DNA from: Chloroflexota bacterium
GTDB taxonomy: Bacteria; Chloroflexota; Ktedonobacteria; Ktedonobacterales; JADMIN01
Assembly (NCBI GenBank): GCA_021323855.1
Contig: JAJPKE010000019.1
Span: forward strand, 62,001 to 126,000
Direction of reading: 5' to 3'
Length of the DNA: 64,000 bases
Shown here: positions 44,386-52,839 of the stretch, in pieces
How the letters are laid out: each line of letters begins with the position of its first letter
How positions within the stretch are numbered: position 1 is the stretch's first letter
Made by a program: the position numbers and the translations under genes
The notes under the pieces: generated by a model
What the model was told of the DNA's origin: nothing
Databases searched by the model: none
What the model saw: the letters and a program-made list of their open reading frames with translations, nothing else

Positions 44386-45791
44386 TCGAAGATGAATAGC
44401 TGCGAGGGTGCGCCAATCTCCGGCTCCGCTGCCCCGATCTCTTGCTGCGTGACCTCGTAGTGATAGGTGGCGGACATGCGCTCCGCCCAGGCGCGCCCCT
44501 CCGCGCGTGTCCACTCGAAGCGATGGTCGCTGTGGCGCAGGCGTTCGCTGCCCAGCGTCTCCCAGTGGACGTTGTATTCGCGATTGGGTGTGGTGACAAT
44601 CACACGGCGTGGTCGCGCATGCTCAAAGACCACGCGCTCCATTGCGCTCAGCCGTGGCGCATCCAGGTGTTCGATCACCTCTACCAGCGCCGCCACATCG
44701 AAACCCGCCAGCCGGTTATCACGGTAGAGCAGCGATCCCTGCACGATGTCAATGCGCGCGCGTTGCGCCGGTGGCATCGTCTCCCAGTGCAGACGCCGCC
44801 GTGCCCGTGCCAGCGCCAGCGAGGAGACATCCACCCCCAGGATGCGTGTCAGTTGCCGTTCTTTAAGCGCCAGTTGCAGGAGTTTACCCTCGCCGCAGCC
44901 CAGGTCTACCAGTGAGTGTGCGTTGCTCTCACGAATCGCCGCCAGCACCGCCTGTAGCCGCTGCTCATGCAATCCTACGCCTGGCTCCCTGGCTAGCTCA
45001 CTCGCTCCGGCTGCTTCATCGCTCGTCTCGCTGCCATTCGCTTCTACTTCTGGCTCGATGGGCACATCCAGCGCAGCCAGCCGTTCGAGCGCCGAGGAGA
45101 TCAGCGTGCGTTTGTAGCGCAGATAGCGCCGCGCGATCAGTTCGCGTTCGGGATGCAGCGCCAGCCATGCGCCGCCGTGGTCCAGTAGCTTCTCCGTCTC
45201 CTCGCGGTCTACATAATAGTGCTTGCTGTTATCCAGCACCGGCAGCAGCACATAGAGATGTCCCAACACGTCGCGGACCGTCTGCTCGCCTTCCAGCCGG
45301 ACGCTATAAATATCTGATGCGCCCCAGGCAAGAAAACTGCTGTCGAGCGGATGCCGGGTCGCCGTCAGCGTATAGCCCAGCGGTGTGAAGAGCCGAGCCA
45401 TCAGATCCTCGCCGCCGTCGCAGGCGACAGCAGGCAGCGCCACCACCCAGCGCATGCGTTCGTTCAGCCGTTCAGGTCGCTCCTTGTTTCGTCCCGCCAG
45501 CGCCGTGGCAAAGGCGGTGTGCAGCGCCACGCTGGTAAGGCTGGTGGAGACGTAGGGCCGGTCGTTGACGTACTGATCGAGCTGCGTCAGCGCCGCCGGT
45601 CCGCGCACGAGGCCAACCGGGTCTATCTCGGTCAGCAGCGCCACGGTGATGTGATCTTCCGCGACCTCTGGATAGAAGACCCAGACCTGGCCCGCCGAAA
45701 ACTCGCGCTCGAAGACCGAATCAGGATTCTTGGCCAGCAGATAGCCGACCTCCGGCGCGTTCGGCGCATAGCAGGTGAGCGTTATCAGCAT
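44376..45791 (-). CDS. hen1: 3' terminal RNA ribose 2'-O-methyltransferase Hen1
   Basis: Adds a 2'-O-methyl group at the 3' end of broken RNA before Pnkp reseals it, so that the repaired site resists the same ribotoxin. The N-terminal domain (1-240) has the bacterial Hen1 signature, including [23 protein letters not shown] and AGRNKERPE. The methyltransferase domain has DLGCGEG (296-302). The metal site Glu371, Glu374, His375 (EVIEH) and His423 (DHRFEW) is complete. Length 471 is normal. AAGGA lies 10 bases before the ATG. It reads towards pnkp but two ABC genes lie between. Confidence 0.95.
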   Translation of the reverse strand: MLITLTCYAPNAPEVGYLLAKNPDSVFEREFSAGQVWVFYPEVAEDHITVALLTEIDPVGLVRGPAALTQLDQYVNDRPYVSTSLTSVALHTAFATALAGRNKERPERLNERMRWVVALPAVACDGGEDLMARLFTPLGYTLTATRHPLDSSFLAWGASDIYSVRLEGEQTVRDVLGHLYVLLPVLDNSKHYYVDREETEKLLDHGGAWLALHPERELIARRYLRYKRTLISSALERLAALDVPIEPEVEANGSETSDEAAGASELAREPGVGLHEQRLQAVLAAIRESNAHSLVDLGCGEGKLLQLALKERQLTRILGVDVSSLALARARRRLHWETMPPAQRARIDIVQGSLLYRDNRLAGFDVAALVEVIEHLDAPRLSAMERVVFEHARPRRVIVTTPNREYNVHWETLGSERLRHSDHRFEWTRAEGRAWAERMSATYHYEVTQQEIGAAEPEIGAPSQLFIFDQR

Positions 45792-45906
45792 GGGCAGTGT
45801 CCTTCTCTTGATTCAGGCAAAACGGGTGAAACTCGTGTGCGCATCCTGCTCACTGTGCCACCTGCGCCGCCGGTATGCAAGAGCTATTTGAATGTTCTGC
45901 GCATGC

Positions 45907-47097
45907 TTACGCTGGTAGCGTTCCCGCCGCGAACTGCGGAATGAAGTCCTCGACGCCCTGCACATACCACCAGTTCTGGATGCCGTTCTGGTCGGTGTAG
46001 CCCGGCCCTTCGTTGTAGGCGCTGAGTGTGATATCGAGCAGCGTTGGGTCGCCAGTGGTCGCGCTGTAGGGGCAACTCCAGGTCGCGCTCGTCGTGGAGG
46101 GCAGCGCCGCATATTCCGGATTCGCCAGATCGTTGAAGACGGCGGCGCAGAAACTCTTGGGATTGGGCGAGCCGTTGGCGTTCAGCGTATCGGGATATTG
46201 CAGTCCCGCCTGCTGATAATACCAGGCGATGGTATCAACGCCGGGGCTGCCGGCAGTGCCACCGTTATCACCCCAATAGCTATAGAAGCAACTGATCCAC
46301 GCCAGGAACTTTGCGCCGAGGTCTGCGTTGCCCTGAAGCGTATTGGGGTCGTAATTCGTGGCAGAGAGGCCACACTCCGGCACACTCTGGCCGTTCAGCC
46401 AGGGATAGGTATAGTATTGCACCTGCATCAGTCCGATGCCGCCGTCGCAGGAGATGACATCCTCATGCCACCGGCTCTCCTGCCAGGCGTCTGCCAGCAG
46501 GAGGTTGCGCGGCAAATGATAGAGGTCGGCGGCGGAGTAGAGCGCGCTGCGTATCTGCGATTGGCTGGGGTTGTTGCCCTTGTAATACGGGCACTGTTGG
46601 CAATTGCCGATCATGCTGCTTGTGCTGCTCGTGGTGGACAATCCACCGGTGGAACTTGTCCCGCTCGTCGTCCCCGTTGGCGTAGCTGTAGCAGTCGCGG
46701 TAGCGGTTGCCGTGGGGACTGGTGGCGTATCGGTTGCCGTCGGCGCAGGCAAGGGTGTTGGCGTTGGGCAGAAATTATTCGTTGGGTTGGGCGGCGGCGT
46801 CGGAATGGGCGGCGGCGGTGGCGCAGTAACCACGCTTACCGTCGTCTTCTTGGTTGGTGTGCGCGTCGCTGAAGGCAGGGCCAGCGTGGCGCTGCTAGTT
46901 GCCGGGGCCGTCGCGCTGGCAAACACCGTCGTGTTGCCGGTAGTCGCCTGGCTGGATGGTCCAGCAGTAATGATGAGCAGGCTAATCGCCAGCAGCACAA
47001 TGCAGAGCGCCGCCAGTCCTGCCGCCAGCAAGCGATTGCGCCGCGATGACGGTAGACGCTGCGCCAGGCGAGCGACTATGGTACGTATGGCATCCAT
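45907..47097 (-). CDS. Membrane-anchored lytic transglycosylase-like protein
   Basis: A 396-residue envelope protein. A basic N-terminus and one hydrophobic segment (about 24-45) anchor it outside. A Thr/Pro/Ala-rich linker runs to about residue 165 and contains repeated Pro-Thr and Ala-Thr. The C-terminal domain resembles SLT goose-lysozyme folds, with WQESRWHEDVISCDGGIGLMQVQ holding the probable catalytic Glu. Four or more cysteines suggest disulphides. It probably cuts peptidoglycan. It is separated from hen1 by 115 bases and looks unrelated to it. Confidence 0.82.
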   Translation of the reverse strand: MDAIRTIVARLAQRLPSSRRNRLLAAGLAALCIVLLAISLLIITAGPSSQATTGNTTVFASATAPATSSATLALPSATRTPTKKTTVSVVTAPPPPPIPTPPPNPTNNFCPTPTPLPAPTATDTPPVPTATATATATATPTGTTSGTSSTGGLSTTSSTSSMIGNCQQCPYYKGNNPSQSQIRSALYSAADLYHLPRNLLLADAWQESRWHEDVISCDGGIGLMQVQYYTYPWLNGQSVPECGLSATNYDPNTLQGNADLGAKFLAWISCFYSYWGDNGGTAGSPGVDTIAWYYQQAGLQYPDTLNANGSPNPKSFCAAVFNDLANPEYAALPSTTSATWSCPYSATTGDPTLLDITLSAYNEGPGYTDQNGIQNWWYVQGVEDFIPQFAAGTLPA

Positions 47098-47472
47098 CCG
47101 CTTATTTCCAGACTAATTTTGTACCGGCGCCACGTTGCATACATCCCCGACATGCCGAGGATTGAAAGCGACGTCCTAAAAAAATACGTGTGAGTTGGCT
47201 CGCTATGCGAAGCAAAGCCCCCCTTGTTGTAGACGGGTAGGTGGAATGTCTGTAACGAGAAGGGAACTGCGTCGTATACATGTTGAGTCGCCGCATTGCT
47301 CTTGCGACTCGCGGCGTCTATCTGCTATGGTGTGCCTGATGGCGCGACGTTTGCCTTGTGCAGTTTCGCCCTGAGCGTACTGAGAGGGCTGAACGTACTG
47401 AGACGCTGTAAGCGCCACCAGCCCTCTACAAAGGGCTGGCGTTGGTGTCCCACGAGCGGGAGGAAGGGAAAC
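47098..47472. other. Divergent intergenic region with promoter and hairpin
   Basis: No gene is supported here. A plus-strand promoter candidate is TTGCGA (47302-47307), 18 bases, then TATGGT (47326-47331) with a TGC extension. The leader has a direct repeat CGTACTGAGA and a strong hairpin CCAGCCCT/AGGGCTGG (47418-47439). The hairpin has no U-run, so it is not a simple terminator. Confidence 0.5.
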
Positions 47473-47820
47473 ATGACAGTTCTGAAGTTGGCGGGCCGTA
47501 CCGTTGCCATGATTGTCGGGATTCTGGGTGCGGTCGTTGCGTTGGTGGTGACAATCATCAATTTCGGCGTCAAGAACATTGAAGCAGGTAGCCTGGGCAA
47601 CGCGCATACCCCAACTGGTCTGGGGATGACACTGCTGGCGTTCATTGGCGCGTTGATCGCTCTCCCATTCCCCACCGTTTCAGCTATTCTCATGCTGATC
47701 GCTGGTATTGTAATGGTTTTGGTAGCTGGCTGGCTAGGGGTCATTCCGCTGATTATTCTGGCGCTTGCCGCGCTCTTTGCATTCCTAGATCGTCCCAGCC
47801 GTCGCGCAGCGCGCGCCTGA
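47473..47820 (+). CDS. Small membrane protein
   Basis: A 115-residue protein with three or four hydrophobic segments (about 8-30, 48-66, 68-88, 88-103) and a basic C-terminus (RPSRRAARA). The pattern resembles DUF4064-like small membrane proteins, but the match is not strong. GGGAGGAAGGG just before the ATG at 47473 sets the start; the longer frame contains the leader hairpin. A strong terminator follows. Confidence 0.75.
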   Translation: MTVLKLAGRTVAMIVGILGAVVALVVTIINFGVKNIEAGSLGNAHTPTGLGMTLLAFIGALIALPFPTVSAILMLIAGIVMVLVAGWLGVIPLIILALAALFAFLDRPSRRAARA

Positions 47821-47838
47821 TATTCAGCATGCAACGCC

Positions 47839-47879
47839 ATTGGTAGGGCGGACATTCCTGTCTGCCCTACCAATTTTTT
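47839..47879 (+). terminator. Intrinsic terminator
   Basis: An 11-base perfect outer stem (ATTGGTAGGGC, 47839-47849, with 47864-47874), extended by GACA/TGTC and capped by a TTCC loop, is followed by a TTTTT run. It is the clearest terminator in the window and serves the small membrane protein gene. Confidence 0.92.
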
Positions 47880-47915
47880 ACCGGCAAACGCATCTGAACC
47901 CAGCGGCTATGGCGT

Positions 47916-49232
47916 TTACGGTGTGAGCCGGTTCAGGTCGCGTGGGAAGAGGGTCGCCAGTTTGATGTTTGGCACACCAGTCAGTTGCATCAGCAGCCGT
48001 TCGAGGCCGATAGCGAAGCCACCATGCGGCGGCATCCCATAGCGAAACGCTTCCAGATAGGCGGCGAACGGTTCTTCCGGCAATTCACGCTCTGCCAGCA
48101 CCGCCAGATAATCCTCATAGCGATGCAGCCGTTGTCCGCCGCTGACCAGTTCAGTTCCCCGGAAGATCAGGTCGAAGGCGTTTGAGTAGCGCGGCTGCCT
48201 GGGGTCGGGCGCCGTATAAAACGCGCGTTTCTTCGTCGGATAGCCCGTCACGAAGAGGAAGTCGCTGCCATACTCCTGCTGTGCCCATTCGCCCAGCCAA
48301 CGTTCGTCCTGCGGCGAAAGGTCCGGCTCGCCGCGCACGTCCATCCCATGCAGACGATAGATCACCTCCTGCGCCTCAGCGAAGTGGATAGCTGGTATCG
48401 GCTGCTGCACCACAGGCAGTTGGACGCCGAGCAGCGCCAGTTCCGGTGCGCAACGTTCGCTGAAGGCAGCGCAGATGTTGGCGACTACGTCGCGCAGGAC
48501 TGCCATCACGGGCAGATGGTTCTCGATGAAGCCCATCTCCATGTCCAGGCTGACATATTCGTTGAGGTGGCGCGTGGTGTCGTGCGGCTCTGCGCGAAAA
48601 ACCGGCCCCACCTCGAAGACGCGCTCAAAGACGCCAACCATGATTTGTTTGTAGAGTTGCGGACTCTGCGCCAGATACGCAGGCCGCCCGAAATAGTCCA
48701 GTGCGAAGACGTTTGCGCCGCTTTCGGTGGCTGCCGCGACGATCTTTGGCGTCTGAATCTCAGTGAAGCCCTGCGCCAGCAGCGTCGCGCGGAAGGCTTC
48801 CATCCCCACCGCGCCCAGCCGCAGGATTGCCCGGCGCGTGGGGTGACGATTGGCGATGACGGCGTGATCGAGTTGCGTCGTCAGGCTGGCTTTGATCTCG
48901 CGCTTGCTCAGGACCACCGGCGGCGTCTCCATGACGGCGCTGATGACCTCGATGCGTGGCTCGCGCAACTCCACGCCGCCCGGCGCCTGCGCTGCCACGG
49001 CAGCCGTCCCCTCGATGGCGATGACGCTCTCGACGCCTGCGCCCGCCGCCAGCAGCGGCGCCAGCGCCTCTTCTTGCTCTACTACCGCCTGGATTATGCC
49101 CCAGCCGTCGCGCAGGACCAGAAAGTTGATGCCACCCATGCGGCGCACCGAGTGTAGCCAGCCGGCCACACGCACGCGCTCGCCGGTATGGTCGCCGATC
49201 TCGCAACTGCGAATACGTTGTAGACGTTCCAT
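47916..49232 (-). CDS. aspS: Aspartate-tRNA ligase, archaeal-size (probably non-discriminating)
   Basis: Charges tRNA with aspartate. At 438 residues it has the compact archaeal AspRS form without the bacterial insertion domain. The OB-fold anticodon domain (1-105) has GWLHSVRRMGGINFLVLRDG. Motif 2 is FRAEPHDTTRHLNEY and motif 3 GFAIGLERLL. Many enzymes of this form also charge tRNA-Asn and need the GatCAB amidotransferase; GatCAB is not in the window. A T-box with an Asp codon lies upstream, with palindromic repeats between it and the start. Confidence 0.93.
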   Translation of the reverse strand: MERLQRIRSCEIGDHTGERVRVAGWLHSVRRMGGINFLVLRDGWGIIQAVVEQEEALAPLLAAGAGVESVIAIEGTAAVAAQAPGGVELREPRIEVISAVMETPPVVLSKREIKASLTTQLDHAVIANRHPTRRAILRLGAVGMEAFRATLLAQGFTEIQTPKIVAAATESGANVFALDYFGRPAYLAQSPQLYKQIMVGVFERVFEVGPVFRAEPHDTTRHLNEYVSLDMEMGFIENHLPVMAVLRDVVANICAAFSERCAPELALLGVQLPVVQQPIPAIHFAEAQEVIYRLHGMDVRGEPDLSPQDERWLGEWAQQEYGSDFLFVTGYPTKKRAFYTAPDPRQPRYSNAFDLIFRGTELVSGGQRLHRYEDYLAVLAERELPEEPFAAYLEAFRYGMPPHGGFAIGLERLLMQLTGVPNIKLATLFPRDLNRLTP

Positions 49233-49452
49233 GATTTACTCCTGACATGAATGCCGTGATGTTGATGATGAGAGATACATTGGGTCCGCCGCTGAACACG
49301 CAAGTTCATTGGGAAGCGCGCCCTAGCGGACCAGTGCCGTCTCGCTCATCGCTCACATCTCACAGCTTCACGTCAGGCGCGTTCCCACAGATCGTTGTCT
49401 CCGCAATCGTGATCGTCGGTCATCGGGTCATCCTCTTTCTTTGGCTAGCCTT

Positions 49453-49513
49453 ATCCTCACCCCGGCCTGCGGCCACCCCTCTCCTTGCGAGGAGAGGGGC
49501 TGGGGGTGAGGAT
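49453..49513. repeat. Palindromic repeat, type 1, between T-box and aspS
   Basis: A 61-base element with perfect ends ATCCTCACCCC (49453-49463) and GGGGTGAGGAT (49503-49513) and an inner CCCCTCTCC/GGAGAGGGG stem around TTGCGA. It is the most complete copy in the window and is transcribed as part of the aspS leader. Confidence 0.85.
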
Positions 49514-49521
49514 TCCGGCTT

Positions 49522-49566
49522 CCCCTCTCCCGCGCATGGGGGAGGGGTTAGGGGTGGGGGCTTCAG
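49522..49566. repeat. Palindromic repeat, type 2
   Basis: CCCCTCTCCCGCGCAT with GGGGGAGGGG, then AGGGGTGGGGGCTTC. It stands 8 bases after the type 1 copy, in the same order as the pair at 26582-26706. Confidence 0.8.
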
Positions 49567-49572
49567 CACGAC

Positions 49573-49918
49573 AAAAGGCCCTCATCCTCACTTGGAGGAC
49601 GAGGGCCTATACTTCTATGAGCCGTTCGTGGTGCCACCACCATTCGCCCTGTGTTCACAAAGGAGCGCAGAGCCTCAGCCGGTTCGCTCGTATTGCGCGA
49701 TATTCGCGCATCGGGCAAACCGTTGCGCGCTAACGGGCGCATCCCGAAGCCGGTTACTACGCATGTGATGCGCTTCGCCGGTTGGCTCAGGGGTGTCGCG
49801 TTGGGAGTGGCTGACGGCGACGCTTGCAGCAGATGCGCCGCTCTCTAGATCGTCTGCGCTGCTCCGGCATGTCCCCTTCGTTGCCGATAAAAATCTAGTT
49901 CACTCTTTGTCGTGCTGT
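49573..49918 (-). promoter_or_regulatory. T-box riboswitch (Asp) in the aspS leader
   Basis: Read on the minus strand, a stem I base pairs AGGGG (49873-49877) with CCCCT (49789-49793). Immediately before CCCCT stands GAC-A, so the specifier codon is GAC (Asp, 49795-49797). AGAGAGCGG and CTGCTGCAAGC form the distal stem I motifs. Stem II follows around CGCAT-CAC-ATGCG with GTAGTAA. The T-box core GGTGGCACCACG (49627-49644) carries TGG-C, matching a tRNA that ends G73-CCA, as tRNA-Asp does. A 14-base terminator stem ending in TTTT lies at 49573-49608. Uncharged tRNA-Asp should favour the antiterminator and raise aspS expression. Confidence 0.8.
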
Positions 49919-49924
49919 TCTCTC

Positions 49925-49954
49925 AGTATGCGCCAGCGCGCGCCTGTCTGTCAA
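49925..49954 (-). promoter_or_regulatory. Promoter of the T-box-aspS transcript
   Basis: TTGACA (49949-49954), an 18-base spacer and CATACT (49925-49930). The -35 overlaps the last codons of the upstream YcaQ-type gene. A start near 49918 places it just before stem I of the T-box. Confidence 0.65.
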
Positions 49955-51276
49955 GCCGAAGCGCGTTCCAGGCGCTCGCTGAGCTTTGCCGCCAGCGTCT
50001 CCGGCTCCGAACGTTCGACACGCACCGCATCCAACTTGAGGAAGCGCACCAGATCGCGCAGCGCCCGCGCCAGCCCGGAAAGCAACGCCTGATCCGGCTT
50101 GACGCCCGGTTCCAGGTAAATCGCCCGCGCCAATAGCGCGCGCTCGCTGCGAACCGCTTTGGCGTCCACCCGCCCAACGATGCGCCCGCGATGCAGGATG
50201 GCAAGGCAATAGTAGCCGTAGCGCCGCTTCTCCGGCACGACATACGCCTCGAAACAGACTTCGTAATTGAAGAGGCTCTCGGTGCGCGAGCGATGCCAGA
50301 TGAGATTATCGAAGGGCGAGAGTAGCGTCGTGCGTGCCGGTTTCTCGCCCGCGCGCAGCCGTTGCAGATCTGGCAACCGCTCCACTGCCAGATACGCCGG
50401 CTCTTTGATACCCTCAATCGTTGCCGGTAACAGTATGCCGTCCGCAACCAGTCCATCCAGCACAGTTTTGGCTGCCAGACGCGCGGCGAGCTTCTGCCCG
50501 TTGGTGGCGGCGAGTTGCAGCGCTGGACGCACGCGAAAATAGTCCCACAACCAGGAGGGCGTCAACACGCCGAGCGCGCGCACGGTGCGTTGCACAAAAT
50601 GCCGCGCCTGTTCCGCTGGTGTCGGCAGCGCATCGTCGTGCGGCATGTTGCCATCAAAGGCCGCCGTCAGCACACGCTCGCGCAAATCGTAGACCTTCTG
50701 GCCGCCGCGCCGGTGGGAAATCATCAGGTCGCCGGTGGTCCAGAGGATATCTAGCGCGCGGCGGCTTTCCTTCGGCCCATACCAGTCCCAGGGGTTCGCT
50801 TTCTTGCCATCTGCTGGCCCCTCGAAATCTGCGGAGGCCAGCGGGCCGCGTGTACGAATCGCTTCCAATGTTTCGGCAATCACCTGGGGATTTTCACGCA
50901 TCCAGGCGGCCAGATCATCCCACAAGTGATATTCGCCCGCCCGCACCATATCCGCGCGATAATAGGGATAATCGCTCATTGGCACAATGGAGGCGGCATG
51001 ACTCCAATACTCGAAGATGGCGCGATGCGGGTTGAGCAGCGCATCAAGCAGCGTGGCATCATACGGGCCGAGGCGGCTCCAGAGGACCAGATATTGCGAC
51101 CGTTCGATGACGCTGATGGTATCTATCTGCACGACGCCGAGCCGGTCTATCGTCGCCCGCACGGCATCCAGGTTGGGGCGAGGCGCTGGCGTGGCGAAGA
51201 GTCCCTGCGCCGCCAGCATCACGCCGCGCGCCTCCTCGATGGTGAGCCGCTGCTGACCTCCCTCGTTTTCGCTCAT
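49951..51276 (-). CDS. YcaQ-type winged-helix DNA glycosylase-like protein
   Basis: A 441-residue member of the YcaQ/AlkZ family, winged-helix proteins that remove alkylated bases and open interstrand crosslinks. LGVVQIDTISVIERSQYLVLWSRLG holds the QxD-type catalytic motif at the place of QVD/QVQ in the studied enzymes. LLSPFDNLIWHRSRTESLFNYEVCFEAYVP-like sequence near 330-355 is also typical. GAGGGGATATTCC precedes the ATG at 51276. Activity on crosslinks is inferred from the family. The aspS promoter begins inside its 3' end. Confidence 0.82.
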   Translation of the reverse strand: MSENEGGQQRLTIEEARGVMLAAQGLFATPAPRPNLDAVRATIDRLGVVQIDTISVIERSQYLVLWSRLGPYDATLLDALLNPHRAIFEYWSHAASIVPMSDYPYYRADMVRAGEYHLWDDLAAWMRENPQVIAETLEAIRTRGPLASADFEGPADGKKANPWDWYGPKESRRALDILWTTGDLMISHRRGGQKVYDLRERVLTAAFDGNMPHDDALPTPAEQARHFVQRTVRALGVLTPSWLWDYFRVRPALQLAATNGQKLAARLAAKTVLDGLVADGILLPATIEGIKEPAYLAVERLPDLQRLRAGEKPARTTLLSPFDNLIWHRSRTESLFNYEVCFEAYVVPEKRRYGYYCLAILHRGRIVGRVDAKAVRSERALLARAIYLEPGVKPDQALLSGLARALRDLVRFLKLDAVRVERSEPETLAAKLSERLERASA

Positions 51277-51471
51277 GGAATATCCCCTCAATGGGTCAAC
51301 TGATTGGTGTTGGATTATTGGCGCTGATTGGATTCCCGATTACCGTATTGTAGCACGGACGTTCTAACGGCGTAACGCCCGCGAGCGGCGGATAGTACCT
51401 GCGCGCGTGACCACGCTGGACAGACACGGTATACTCGAAGCGAGCGTTGCGTTGTATCAGATGCAGGGAGA

Positions 51472-52050
51472 ATGATGCGGGTGAGCAATCTTCGCGCACG
51501 AGTCTATATGAGCACGGTTGGTCTGATGCTGCTGGTGGCGCTGGCCGTCGCCGCCTGCGCCAGCGGCAGCAGCGGCGCTAATTCCACGCCGACGGCTCCC
51601 ATCGCCGGGGGCAGCGGAACTGCAGGAGCTAGCGGCACAGCAGCGGTGTTGCCATCCACGGCGACACCAACGTCGAGTGTCGCGTCTCCTGGCGCTGGTC
51701 AGGGGGGCAGCGATGAGTTTTGTTCCAACCCTCCTGATGTTGAAATATCCCTGCCCACCAGTATTCCCCCCTACCCCAACACGCAGTTGCGCGTGAGTAA
51801 GGTTGATACGCAGTACAACACAGGGAATAAGCTTTTCGTGTACTGCACAGCAGACTCAACAAGCGCGGCTGTCAACTTCTACCTTGCGCAGCTTCCCACG
51901 AAGGGCTGGCAGCAGATTACGCATAATTCGATCATGACCACCGAGCAGATTCAGGCGGGCAAGAGCGGAAGCCAGATCATGATTACCATTCAGCCGGACC
52001 CCGTGTTGTCTAATACAACAGAGATCGTCATCGAGGCGAGCGGCGTGTAG
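51472..52050 (+). CDS. Lipoprotein
   Basis: A 192-residue exported protein. The signal ends in a lipobox, LAVAAC, so Cys29 would be lipidated and anchor it to the membrane outer face. A Ser/Gly/Thr/Ala-rich linker runs to about residue 80. The C-terminal domain (about 80-192) has two cysteines (FCSNP and VYCTAD) and NFYLAQLPTKGWQQI, a pattern I have seen in Chloroflexota lipoproteins without known function. Two in-frame ATGs overlap at 51472 and 51475; AGGGAGA precedes both. The HExxH protein gene follows after 33 bases. Confidence 0.8.
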   Translation: MMRVSNLRARVYMSTVGLMLLVALAVAACASGSSGANSTPTAPIAGGSGTAGASGTAAVLPSTATPTSSVASPGAGQGGSDEFCSNPPDVEISLPTSIPPYPNTQLRVSKVDTQYNTGNKLFVYCTADSTSAAVNFYLAQLPTKGWQQITHNSIMTTEQIQAGKSGSQIMITIQPDPVLSNTTEIVIEASGV

Positions 52051-52083
52051 TTTCTCTGCGCGCCACTACAAGTAGGATGAAGG

Positions 52084-52695
52084 GTGAGCGCGATGGGCAA
52101 CAGCGACGCATCCGGCTGGTGGGGATTTTTCACGCGCTTGCGGCAAGCGATGTCCTCGCCACTCTCCGCAGAGCGCAACCCTGCCGTGGCCGCTTTTCGT
52201 GATGAGGTGCTGGCGACGTTTCCGTATACCGACGAGGCGAAACAGTGGCTCTCCAGCGCCATCGGCTTCGAGGTGCAAGACCTGAGTAGCACGCGCGGTG
52301 GTGGCTACTGGTATCCCGACCAGAACAAGGTGTTTCTCTACACCGCGCAGTATGAGGCGGCCATTCACGAGTTGGCGCATGCCTGGTGGCACTATCGCCG
52401 CCACGGACGCGAGGATGCGCTGATCGAGGCAACGATTGCGCTCTCCGAGGAAACGAACCCGCGCTACGCTCGCCTGCAAGGGCTGGCCTATGGCTACGTG
52501 CATGGCATCCCAGAACAACAGTGGGAGGGCATGCTGGTAGACCGCAATGACTGGGAGATGTATGCCAGCATGGCAAGCGGTATGATGGCTGATCTTCGGC
52601 TCGTACCGCCTTATGTGCGCGTGTTCTATAGCGACATGTATCGCCTGCTGCCCGATGACGCGCCCTCGCCTATCGCGTTGGCCGCGCATGGGTAG
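52084..52695 (+). CDS. Putative HExxH zinc protein
   Basis: A 203-residue soluble protein. AAIHELAHAWWHYRR at about 98-112 contains the HELAH zinc-metallopeptidase motif within a helix; a later Glu (in ALIEATIALSEE) could be the third ligand. I do not recognise the family, and no signal peptide is seen. The start is GTG at 52084 with AGGATGAAGG upstream; an ATG nine bases on is also possible. The lipoprotein gene precedes it on the same strand, so the pair may be cotranscribed. Peptidase activity is inferred only from the motif. Confidence 0.6.
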   Translation: MSAMGNSDASGWWGFFTRLRQAMSSPLSAERNPAVAAFRDEVLATFPYTDEAKQWLSSAIGFEVQDLSSTRGGGYWYPDQNKVFLYTAQYEAAIHELAHAWWHYRRHGREDALIEATIALSEETNPRYARLQGLAYGYVHGIPEQQWEGMLVDRNDWEMYASMASGMMADLRLVPPYVRVFYSDMYRLLPDDAPSPIALAAHG

Positions 52696-52704
52696 CATCT
52701 CATA

Positions 52705-52839
52705 TCAGCGGTCGCGGCACTTCAGTGCCGGCGCACGGGGAACCGGACTGAAGTCCGGGGGTGGTACGCGGCGGCTTCTCTGGCTTCAGCCGCTCATATG
52801 TGTGTTCCGGCTTTTCAAAGCCGAGAGTACAGTGCAGTA
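52705..52839 (-). ncRNA. Array of four hairpins, candidate solitary IscB-type omega RNA (HEARO-like)
   Basis: Four GC-rich hairpins follow one another: CGGCAC-TTCA-GTGCCG (52715-52730), CCGGAC-TGAA-GTCCGG (52743-52758), GCGGCT/AGCCGC (52771-52793) and CGGCTT-TTCA-AAGCCG (52808-52823). Three of the loops are TTCA or its complement TGAA. On the minus strand the element begins right after GTGA (52840-52843), a known insertion signature of HEARO elements. Ktedonobacter genomes are known for many IscB loci and omega RNAs. No IscB gene is present here. The family assignment is from memory and needs a covariance search; the hairpins themselves are certain. Confidence 0.5.

Noticed and set aside
47418..47439. 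Hairpin before the small membrane protein as a terminator
   Set aside because: The stem is strong but no U-run follows and it lies upstream of the start codon.
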